Assembly (NCBI GenBank): GCA_963970005.1
Contig: CAXAMN010023361.1
Span: forward strand, 431,704 to 495,703
Length of the DNA stretch: 64,000 nt
Reading direction: 5' to 3'
From: Durusdinium trenchii
Lineage: Eukaryota > Sar > Dinophyceae > Suessiales > Symbiodiniaceae
Translations under genes and position numbers: made by a program
The notes under the pieces: model-generated
What the model was told of the DNA's origin: nothing
What the model saw: the letters and a program-made list of their open reading frames with translations, nothing else
The model's database searches: none
Shown here: piece by piece, positions 22,101 through 34,100 of the stretch
Numbering within the stretch: the first letter of the stretch is position 1
How the letters are laid out: every line of letters starts with the position of its first letter

Positions 22101-25100
22101 TCGAGATGAGCAGCTAACCTCTTTGATGTTGTCACAACACGCCATTCCTTCAAAGGATGTAGCCCATTGATTTCCAAGGACACACCACAACCTGAAGGGT
22201 AGCATGAGTACATGGCAAAGTGTAGGATCATCTGAACGACTTCTTCCTCCTTCCACCCCCCGTTACATAACGGCCACTCGAAACTCGCTGAACCCCCCGA
22301 TTCAACCGCTACCTCAGCTAGCTGACAGAAGTGATCCAACAAAAGCAAGGTATCCGAGCGCTTGTCATCCAACTTTTCCAAATATGACTCCCCTTGGACA
22401 GCCACATTAAGGTTTTGGAGTGGTGAGTAAGGGCCACATGGGATTGACCCCCACAGGTCAATTGCTGCGCCGTTCGCTGAAGTTTCAATGAACCAGTACA
22501 TGACCTGTTCAATCACAACCGGGTCACGAAGGTCACCAAATTCCTCGGACAAACCTAGGTATGGTATCCCGCATGCTTCAGCTACTCTACAACACGAACT
22601 GTTTTCAGAGCAACAAAACTCGACAAACCACTTCTCCTTTGGTCGAGTTTTCTTCTTTGGGGGTTCGGTGCACGAATGCATCACCAAAGCAAGTTTTGTA
22701 GCAAGTTCATCCTCAGCCTTTGGATTCGTTTCCAATTCCTGCAAATAGATGGATGCTACAACTTCGGAACCCTTTTCCAAATAGATCCCTTCCATCTGTT
22801 TGCCTGTGATAGGAGTGGTCAGTGCCAAGTAGTCATCGTCATGAACCGTTTCGGCATCAGAATCAACATGCGCAACACCACCCAACGGTTTCCCTTTAGA
22901 TGATGACGACGGCTCATATTCATCCAACAAAGCGTCGAACCTTTTTCTACAAGCTTTGGAATGATAGTATGTTGAAAATGCACACCCATCACAACCAGGG
23001 GTTTTACCGTAGGCAGCTATTCGTAGATCTGTGATCGATCGGTGACGTCGTGTCCTGCCCGATGCTGGTTCCTTAGCGGGCTCCTTAGTCCCAGATTCCT
23101 CAGTGACTGGTGCCTCAGCAACGGGTTCCTTAGCAGCGGGTTCCTCAGCGGCATCGACGGGTGACTTGGGCGCTTCGACCATTGAGTCGCCACGGGGAAC
23201 GTCCTCAAGTCCGCTGGGTTCACCTTGGATGTCGTGGTCGTCATAGGCTTCGGGTGCGACAGAAGGTTCATATTCCATATCCTTCTCAGCAACTTCAATG
23301 TGGTCCTGTTCTGGCAAGCGTTCATCGATGCGCGCTGGAAAACGCCATTCCCCATTGGGGATTGCCAGTGACCGTGACACGAACTCCTTGAAGATTCCTT
23401 GATTGAAGTGCTCTAGAGGCCACACCCGGTAATTGCCCTTGAAGAGCATTCCATCAACCAACTCCGCTCCCAAAAACAGAGCCGGTTCACCTTTCGGGGC
23501 ATAAGTAGCATGAAATGGTTCTTTGTACCAAACCAACGCGCCAAACGGAACCTTCAAACATTCAATGTCGTAACCCATAGCCAATTCGTACTTGGAAACT
23601 ACACCTGAATCCTCTTCCAGACCCCGGACTGGAGTTGTGATGTTGTAAGCCCATTCGAGGTATTGTTGAGCAAGAGGCCAGTACTGTTGTTCCAACCCAG
23701 AATGCAACAAGATCGATGACGTCATGCCCTTGATGGTTCGAATGGTTGACTCCGCAAGTGCATTCTTGATCTTCTGGTACGGGGCTGCCGGTTCACTAGC
23801 ATATCCGAGGTTCCTGAGCGCCTTCTTGATTTCGGGCGCTCTATCCGATGACACTTGAACTATCCCTGGTTTCCTTTTCCCACAAAACCGTCGGATTGCC
23901 ATCTCAATCTCATCAGCGCTTTTGGTCTTGCAAGGTACCATTGAGACAAAACCAGTGTACACGTCTACCATGACCCAAGTGCATGTCTCCCCCCGATGAC
24001 CGATTTCATCCTTGACAATGATATGATCACATGACAGTTTTTCCATGAAGAATGTCGGTTCCTCAGCAGCTCTGATTGCTTTGAGGTGTTTGCTCTGATG
24101 TGCTTCCCTTCTGTGAGGTACTTCATACAACTTTGCTTGCTTGCAAGTGTCACATAATCGAGATTTCGGTAGGTGCGTCATCAGGTGGTGCCTAGACAGA
24201 TGCTCAACCTCTTCATCATCACCCTCTTTATGTCCACTTTGGTCAACCGATGATCTGTCGACACTTGGGGGCTCCACTTCAAGGGATCCACCCGCGCAGG
24301 GCGCAGGGCTGGATTCCTCTTCCACCCCAAGGGATCCACCCGCGCCGGGCGCAGGGCTGGATTCCTCTTCAAGGTACAGCCTCACCTGGTCAACATCTCA
24401 ACCATCTTCAAATGCTGGGGGTTCATCGCTTGCCGGAACAGCCGAAGGATGGTGATCAGAACCAACAACCGGATCAACAAGAACTGCATCATCGGCCCCG
24501 CCCCCCCCAACGTGGACATCAGAGGCAGCGGCAGCCGGAAGACCGTAGGTAGCATCCACCGTCAAACGAAAAATGGGAACATGGTGCTCAACGCGGGTCG
24601 CTTCCAACAGGGGTCCATCAATTGCAACATGGCACTGGGTAGTTGGGGGAATCAACCTGGGCATCAAAGCGGGTTGCCATACAAAGGAATATCCCTCATT
24701 CTGCACAAGTTGGCCAATAGAAAGGGCGACGGGGCAACCTGGAAGCAAATAGTAGTTCTGGAGACGATCGAATTCCTTAGCCCATAGTCCAACAGTTTGG
24801 GTCCCACTCCGTTGTCCCCCTCCGGTGAGGAAGTGAACTGGAGCAGTCGTGTCGGTGACAAACAAGTCGACGTTCAGGCCCTGTCGTCCCAGCGACTCGA
24901 CGGAGGCAAGGTGCTCGCCAGCACCTGTGTCCCCAACAACATCGAGATACTGCGCCGGCGCGGACGGCATCGCCGTGACGGTGGGCGCGGTGGCCACTAG
25001 CGCCACCGCCGCTTTGGCAAGCAAACCAGTCCCTGAAGACTTGGCTTTGGGCTGAGGAGTAGTGGATGGAGGCATGGTATGGCTATACGGGCACTGGTCA

Positions 25101-28100
25101 CCGCGCATACACCTGTTCTTCATGAAGTAGATGCAGACGCTTTTGGCTTTCTCTGCGGGTGAGAGGGGTTTTGCCTTGGAATTGCCTTTGCCTGTTCCAC
25201 TAGGCGCCGACTTAGGCTGATTGGCATCTGACTTGGCGGGTGCGGGGTTGCCGCCATTACCTTTGCCTGTCGAGTTACCTGCCTTGGAGGACTTGTTGGG
25301 TTGGGGGCCTTTGCCTTGACCTGGGGGGCTCTTGGATTTCCCGTCACCTTTGGTTCCTGGCATGGCGTTGGCCTTCTTTCCAACCAATGGGCCTCGCTTG
25401 AGATCGTCCCTGATTGATTGCGCATTAGCATCATGTTGTGCCTCTAGCAAAGTTGCGTCTACACCTTGCCAAAGGGCTTCGAACGATCGTTGGAATGAAC
25501 CAAGTGCCGAGAGATGATACTGATCAATGACTCTACGCATCAACGGGTGACGTTTCAATGTTGAGTAAGCCCATTGCGACATGAGGTCTGCATTGGGTCG
25601 TTGCGTAGTGGGGAGTTGTGACAAGATATACAACACTTTGTCCCTCCACGCTCTCAACGATGAAGCACTATCACCTGGCGCTGGAAGCTGAAACAATTCA
25701 AGTGATGAGCTGATGGCTCCCGCAGCAGCACTGGTATCAAATTCTGTGGCAACTAGATTGATGATCACTCTACCTCGGATTTGTTCACCAGAAGCTTCGC
25801 ACGATTCAACGTATGATTGAATTTTCAATCCAAAGATAGAGCGAAGTGATTCAGGTTTACACAACGAAGACGCGAGGACCCTATCAAGGCGCGGAAAGTC
25901 GTCCGAAGATACCTGAAGTTTCTCAATCTCCATCCCACGTGCATTGAATGCAGGAGTCAACCATTGACTTATCAATCCCTCGGGCGAGAGATCAAAAGCT
26001 AAGATCATCGTCCTCACTGAGTTTTTCCATGACCGATACTGGCTCGCCGTCTCTGGGAGTGCTGGCAGTTTCAAAGTGTGAAGATCCTTGGTTCTAAGGC
26101 ATCGGCTCTCGATATCTCCAGGATGATCCGAACCATCCCTTTCTTGCTGTTCAGACAATCCAACCGGAGGGACACCACCACCACCACCAGGATAACCGTT
26201 ACCAGTGTTCGCGGCTCCACCAAACAAGTCGAATTCTTCTTCTTCATCATCATCCAACCGATGTACCGGGGTACCAGGGGGAATATTCAAATCCTGAGGG
26301 ATCAACTGATAGACTTCCTGCAAAGCATCTTGGGTAGCCTGTTGATATTGATCCATCTTGAATTCCATTCGGCCCAAACGTTCGGTGATATGCAACAACT
26401 GTTTGTGAAGCTCATGGATTCCCGTAGCATTACTGTCTCCTGATTGAAGCTGCTGAAGTAGCAATGCATTCTCTTGCCTAACCGACTCCAGCGATTGCAC
26501 TTGTTGGACCAACGTGGCATTCTCTTGCCTCGCCAATTCCAACTGTGCCCTTGCAGTCTCCGTTTCCGCCCGTGCCCCTGCCACCACATTAGTGGCTTCC
26601 ACTCTAATGTCCGCCACTGCACTGGCAGCTCTTGCTTCGAGCTCTGAGGTCGCCGCGGTTGCAGCCAAGTTGCCAATGAACTGTGGATCAGGGTTATGCA
26701 CGTGTTGGTGAAGAGTAACCGATCTTTGATCAACAGCAACTGATCTCTGGTCATGATACACTTGGCTAGACAATTCCCTGGCATCAACAAACGTGTGATC
26801 CCGTGAAGCCTGCATGGTTGCATCAATAGACCTTTGATCATGAAAGACCTGGGTTGCTGCCACATCAACTGCTCTAGGTATCGGAAGCGACAATTCAACT
26901 GTTCCCCTCTCCATGCTATCCGGTGAACCCGCCGGTGAACCCGCCGGAACCATCATCCTTCCCCTTGGGGGTCTTTGGGACGCTGGATGCGGTGAGCCAC
27001 TGGTTCTCCTTTGGAATGATGGGGATCTACGAACACGGATTCTCCTACTACTCGATTCACTAGAATGTTCTCGATCGGCTTCTCCAACAACTGCTGCTAT
27101 GCCAAATGCTTGGTTCGAAGGATCAGATGAGGACGTTGTTACCTGAAAGCTGGTGCTTGAATCTTCTTCCATTCAACCAATTCCCACCAAGACAACTCAA
27201 CCTTTGGGGTGAATTCCCGCGCCAGGCGCAAGGGCAATTTCAGTCAAGGTTCTGAGATGTCCCTCAAAGTTCCAACCACAATTGACGAAAAGATCGCTCA
27301 GGGATCACAGGTTGCACACGTTCCCTGGCAATTGCTTGCAATGCCTCCCTTAGTGAGTTCCTGCGAGTGTGCCTGGGATGGTTTCCCTTAGGCCTAATCA
27401 AGACGGTACGAATTGGCGACAAAACACCGTCCAAGATATCCGAACGATCGTCAATGTGATAAAAACACTGTGTGTGCTGCAAAAAGGCTCCTTTGTCACG
27501 TTTTGACACAATACGGAGTCCCAACTTCTGACCCTCTGGCTGATCCTTGTTGAATTCTCTCACAGCTGTCTGCAAACTGTCTCTCCTTGACTTCGAATGG
27601 GCTCCGTGCAAACCGATGTATGACGTGATCCCCAACTTAAAGCCTGTAGGAGACTGCTCAGCCAAAAACTGTCTCAAAAACTCCACGTTGTGAGGATGAA
27701 TCCCTTCGCACTCAGAATCTCCAGCTTGCGACACGTTCAAGACGCCGTTATAGTCAATGGAAACCCTGTACTCTGGACTTCCCTTCCCAACACCCGACGT
27801 GGTAGTCCTCTCAGATTTCGGGTTCACAGGTTCAGCAGCAACAGTACTTCGAATTTTGGGGTTTGGTTTCAACACCGAAGGAATTGGAACAGACAACACT
27901 GGTGCACTCACCTCGGATGGGGTCGCAGCCGGAGAAGATGCAAGTGGCTTGGGCTTTGCCTTTGCCTTTGATCTCAACTTGGCCTGGGTAACCACTACTG
28001 GAGGAATCTCCTCCTCAACCTCAACCAAGTCCTCCTCTTCCACTCCTACTTCCACCAATTCCCCTTCTTGAGTCACAACCTCTGAATCCTGAGGCTCACC

Positions 28101-31100
28101 GCACGGCAACCTCAACTTCTTTTTGGGCTGTCCAACAGGTCCAACAGCTGTCGAACTTGAAGACACAACACTGGATTCAATTGGCACAGGTGTAACTCGA
28201 AGTGGTGACCTAGATGGTGACCTTGGACGCCTTGGTGGATTCTCAGGATGATTCGGCTGAGTATACAGAAGTGCTATCTCCTGCTCAATCCTACTGACCC
28301 TCGCAACCCCGGTAGCGCTAGAGGGTGCCGACTTCGGCTGGTGGAGGCCCTCAGATGCTAAACGTGCCAACTCTTTCGCCCGCTTAGTCTTTTGACCTCC
28401 CCTTTCCCCCCGTGGCATCCAGGATGCCAAGCTTCCTTTGATCAGCTGCCGCAGTTAACCAAGGCGAGATAACTCAAAGCCAGTTGGTATGCAAATACAA
28501 GCAGCACAAAGGAACAAAGATGGCAAGTGAAACAGAGCCTACGGCTGATAACCACGAAAAGCAGGTTACCGCCTCTTTCCTTAAGCCTTGAGCCAAAGGC
28601 GAGCGGTTGATTTCCGCTCAGGTTCGTGGAAACTCTATTCCAACAAAAGGTTATGAATTGTCCCATGCACAACTTGTAGTGATGATTATCTTTTCCCAAC
28701 TGTTACTGGTAATAGGCCACACTCTGCAGGCGCACACAGTCGTCGCTGCTTGTTTGGCTAAACCGGCTCCCCATTTGTATGTGGGAAGCGACACAAGGTG
28801 CTGAACCCTTTTACCCAGGAGATGCATCAAGCGACGCCAATGTCACGCAAACAGGTCAAACACACAATACCAATAGAAACAGCAAGACCTCCAGCTTAAT
28901 CTAGACTCTTGATTCATCACCCGCCCCCGAATTGGATGGTGAAACCTCGTCATTTGGTGCAAAATTGTTGGTTCTGCATTTGTATGACATCGTCTCACTC
29001 GTCTACCTCTCACTCGTCTACCTCGATTCTCCGGCTTTAACGTTCGAGAGTCGACTCGTCGGCTCCTCGGGGTCCTTCTTCAATCCTTCCTTTTGCAACA
29101 TGACCAGATCCACCGGCGCATCGTGCAGCCACTTGGAGCCTGGAGACTCTCGTTTCGAGAGACGGCGGTCGACCGGTCGAGCTCGACTCCGTTTGGCTCC
29201 CGCGGCTTCCGACCTCGAAGAGCTGGTGGACTTGCTGAAAACATGGAATCTCCAAAGTTTGAGTAACCTCCCCAGCTCTGGTAGTTTGGAAGTCCCTGAT
29301 CCACTCCAAGCTGGCCATCTTGTTGGTACATTGGGGTGGTACAGGGGTGAGGAAGCTCACGGAATGGACGACCTGCACAACAGTCAAATCAGCCTCCTTC
29401 ATGGACCCCTTGGGTTTTGATCCAATTCTGAAAAAGTGTTGTATACATATATATATATATATCTATATCTACATTCAGTGAATGGTCATTGAGCTACCTT
29501 GCACCAAACACGGAACCAAGCAGCATGACCGACCAAGTTTAGGCAGAAGAATCTGCTGTGAAGTGTACCATGGTGTTGCACAGTTGCACATATAGCATGC
29601 TCCATGTCCTAATGGACACAGGGTAAGCCACATGCCTGTGCCCGGAACTCATATGATTCCCAACGAAATCAAGAAAATGTATAGTTATATTATATAGTAA
29701 ATATTTTAACTAATATGGATCCGATGCACACTTTCACGCTGCTATTGAGAGCAAAACTGTTTTTGCATGTGACTCAGTGGATGGTCAGGTATGACTCCAT
29801 CCCTTCGCATATGGCGAGCTGAATGTTCCGGCTTACACCCGGGTGAGCCAGCGGATTGAGATGGACTGTCATGTATACTAAGTGACTTCCGGTGGGGAAT
29901 CCAAACTGCTTTTGCTCAAAAACTGCACCACGCACATAGGTTTGGTTCCTCTAGTGGCAAAAATGTGGCATCTGGAGCGAGTGTTGGTTTTGGAATGTTG
30001 CTTTTGATCCACTGGCCATATGTTAGCTTGCTCAAGTGAAAATCCCGGCGGCCCTACCGGGTTGAGACTGGGCCAAGACTTAAGACTACTTCCAATGATT
30101 TCAAACGCTACGTGTGAATCGTTTCGAGTCCGTATCTGTGGTGCCACACGCGCCGATTTGCCGATTCAACACCAAAGGGCCTAGTTGAACTCAGGGATGC
30201 TTCTAGATTGGCCATGCACTGGGAGATCTTCATGTTCAGCACTCAGCACTTGCAGCACTTGTTGAGCCCTTCGGCAAAGGAGGAACTACTCACCGCTGGG
30301 CCGGGCTCCCAGATTTCGGGCTCCAGAACCGCCGATTTCGGAAACGGTTCTGTTAACGGTGGGACTTTCCCCTCGGCTGAAACGGCTTTCGGAGTCGTTT
30401 GTCTCAGGGTCACTCCCTTCTGGCCGATCGAGTCCTGTGATACATTTAGGAGGCACCAGGCATGCATACTTTTTCCGATGTTTTTTCTTTGCTTTAGCAA
30501 AAAAAGGGGGGGCACAACGAACCGTTCAATCAGCCACATGGACCACATGGACCTATCGAAGGGGTTGGAAGTGAAAGTAAATCATCAAGGGGTCATAGTC
30601 TAACCATACAGTTATATGCATATTGCCTTTTGCAGGGGTCCGGTTCAGGAAGAATTACCCACCGCCCACCGCCCCGACTGAGCTCCGGGCCCCACTCTTG
30701 TAGATATGACCTGACTCCAAAAACTGAGGCTTCAAGGATCTTCAAGGCGTAGGAGTCCGTAGCCAGGAGCCCCTGGTAGCGTCCTTGCTCCTAGTAGTAG
30801 GGCCAGGAGCCCCTAGTAGCGTCCTTGCTCCTAGTAGTAAGGCCAGGAGCCCCTAGTAGCTTCTTGCTCCTAGGAGAGAGAAAGTATCTATATTATATAC
30901 ACCCAAATCATATCATCACACCTTTCAAACTGAGGGGCACTTCAGCCGGTCCTCACTGTCTACCCTTTCTTGGACAACCAGGAAGTGGTGCAGACCGTGG
31001 CCGCCCCCCCTTTCGGCTTCCGTGATTGCTGGAGAATGCATCAAATGGCATCAAACATCGCTCTGGCCTTGTCTGCTGGTGATTCGCAGCTTAGCCAATT

Positions 31101-34100
31101 GATCTCCTTGAATCTGGTTCAGCATCACGACATGCCATGAAGCTTCTACGACCATCTTCCAAATCAAAACCTCTGCTCCTTCCTGGCTGCTTCTTTTCCT
31201 TCCTTCCTTCATCCTCATCGTGACCCCTATTGTTCAGCCGGACCGACTGGGCCAACCGGACACTGTGAGCACCACGAAGAGCATGCCGCCGTAGAGGAAC
31301 CAGGGCTGCAGAGAATCCTGGACCTGCCAATCTCTGGGATCCAGGGTGTTTTAGGGTGTGTTGGTCCACAACCCTGTTGTCTACAGGTCTTAGAGATTGA
31401 TACTCCTTAGATTCAAATCTCCCTGAAACCTCCGAACTCGCCCAGAAAGTGAGCAAACCAGGTGCTGCTGGCTGCCAGGGGTCCGAGACCGATGTCCTAG
31501 AATTGGGATGCAAAGACTTAGTCGACGTGCCGTCCTCTTCGAACATCCTCGAACTGAAAAGCTGACCCTTTCACAGAGAGAAAGCACCTCTTGTCACACT
31601 ATGTGTCACACCGAGAATCCGCAACGAGAGAACGCACTCCACGAGGTGGGTGGAAACACCATCTGTTGGAGAAAGGTCGAAACCGATTCGGTCCGAGACA
31701 CCAAAGGATCCCCAATCGGTTGAGTTGATTGGAAGCTCCCCAGTCCGCCCATGTCATTCGGAAGATGCCAAGCAATCTCACAGGGCGAGTGAAGATCTTT
31801 AACGACCTTGAACGATTGGTGCTCAGGACTTCGGGAAAAAGCTCCTAGTCGCTTCTTGTTCCTAGTATGGCCAGGAGCCCCTAGTAGCATCCTTGCTCCT
31901 AGTGGTAGGGCCAGGAGCCCCTAGTAGCGTCCTTGCTCCTAGTAGCGATGCCAGGANNNNNNNNNNGCCAGGAGCCCCTAGTAGCGTCCTTGCTCCTAGT
32001 AGCGATGCCAGGAGCCCCTAGTAGCGTCCTTGCTCCTAGGAACGATGCCAGGAGCCCCTAGTAGCGTCCTTGCTCCTAGGAGCGATGCCAGGAGCCCCTA
32101 GTAGCGTCCTTGCTCCTAGGAGTATGGCCAGGAGCCCCTAGTAGCATCCTTGCTCCTAGGAGTAAGGCCAGGAGCCCCTAGTAGCGTCCTTGCTCCTAGT
32201 AGTAAGGCCAGGAGTCCCTAGTAGCTTTTTGTTTCTAGTTCTTTTTGCAGGGTGTTGAGGGATGTCCTTGTGACTTTGCTTTTGGATGGGACCTCCCATG
32301 AGAGACATCAATGTGATGGCCGGGTACGCTGCTTGATCCCAACTCGACATCGCTGGATGAAAGCGGGCGACAAACATGGGCGACAAACATGGAACGTCCA
32401 ACGTCCTACGAGTACCATCAACCACAAATGCTTAGCCTATGACATTCCTCGCATGGAAATATGTTGATGAAACAAAAAGAACTGTGTGAATCTGTGTGGA
32501 GTTCTTGTAGACTGGAGCAAAACAGCAGATCGAACGCAGCTGAACAATCCACGGGTTTTTGCTCTGCATATTGAGTGATATTGATCTTGGGCACTCCGTC
32601 TGTTCCCCGTCATCAACTCATGTCTGCGCACCGTAATCGGCACCAGGGGCTGTAGAGGAAAGACTGGTACCTGTAGACCTGGGAAGTCAGTCGAAGTGTT
32701 TGAGGTTGGATGTGCCCTACGAATCCTATGGTTTAGGTCGGGGCCCCTCCCTCTTTTAGTTGCTTCGGAATGGAATCCGAGGCGCAAAGGCTCTCTCCCC
32801 TGACCAATCCCCAAGAGGTCCCTTTAATGAAAACCATCTATATCAATGCTCCCTTGAAGGTGCTTTGGAAATCTGGCCGAGACTGGAGGAAGCATCCCAC
32901 GACACCGGGTTCGGAAACACACGTGTTGAAGGTTCGTGGTAAGGGTGAATCATCGTGAAAGTGAAACGTGCAAAGGTTCATGCAACAGTCAGACTTAGAT
33001 ATGCCCAGATCAACGCAAAGTCTGGACACCATAAAACAGCCGGGTGTTTGTTTCGAGCCACTTTTGTCGGGAAGTGACCTTTGTTAGACTCATAGTCATA
33101 GAATCTGTGGTTTGCTAAAGCCAAAAGACATGGGTTGCATAGAAGGGCCTCGACACCAAGGTCTTTTAGGGCAAAGACAGCAAACCACGGCTGAAGGGAA
33201 AGAAGTCGCCCATATGGCTAGAGAGGAGCAGCGAAACAACGACTCGTTGTGTCACTACAAAGGAGGCCGCTCTTTTTGCACAACTCTTGGGGATTCCTTC
33301 TTGTTACTAGTAGCTACTTGCTCCTATAGTAGTACGGCCAGGAGCCCCTAGTAGCGTCCTTGATCCTAGTAGCGATGCCCTTTGCTCCTAGTAGATTCTT
33401 GCTACTACTTCCAGTTGTTGCCGGAAGCAAGCCGACAAGTATTTTGAACCGCGGCCAGAACTGCCGTACCTGGACAGCCAGCTTCACTAGAACTACGCTC
33501 CTGGAAGTGGACCTTCCCTTCAGACCACAACGGATATGTTTGGTAAAAACATGTAAAGACACACTCGTCCATGGCATTCTCGCATTCCACGTCCACCAAT
33601 GTGGGACCCGTGTTCTTTTTTGTGAGCTTTGCTATTGCTGCCTTCAGAGGTCTGTGATGTCGCAACTCCGGGCTTTGAACGATTAAAAAAAAAAAACGCT
33701 CAGAATCGGGTCTTTAATAACCGAAAAAGGTTACCCAAACACTACATGTATGGCACATTTACTTACATTGGGGCGGTTTCAGGGGCCACATCTACTATTG
33801 ATATTATATATATACCATATGTACATGGAGTGTCTGGGTTATAACACGCTACATCACGCTACCAAGGAAAACAAAGCACAGGGCAACCACATCTTCGGTC
33901 CTCGTCGCCACGGTCGCCACCTCGGTCTCCCCGCTCAGCTCACCCGTTCCGGGCCGCCAGAGCTTGACGCTGACCTGGACACCCGGACACCGGTCTCTCG
34001 CGGCGGGGCCTGAACACCCGTCCGTTGGGACCCACAGGGTTGTCGATAAATGAAGAATGAATGATCATGATGTTTGATGATGTTTGTTGTGACTTGAGGA

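Larger units (their letters stand above)
19755..28677 (-). mobile_element. Complete copia LTR retrotransposon, element 2
   Basis: An 8923-bp element with identical-length 124-bp LTRs (2 mismatches), 5-bp target duplication AGTGA, primer site, polypurine tract and a full set of copia domains in the order gag, protease, integrase, RT, RNase H. It also has an extra first ORF and a methyltransferase-like domain between integrase and RT. The near-identity of the LTRs implies a recent insertion. It lies in an intron of the Deg gene in the same orientation and splits a MITE. An in-frame TGA and one G-run frame break interrupt pol; both could be defects, recoding sites or assembly errors. LTR ends are AC...GT rather than the common TG...CA. 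Confidence 0.96.
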
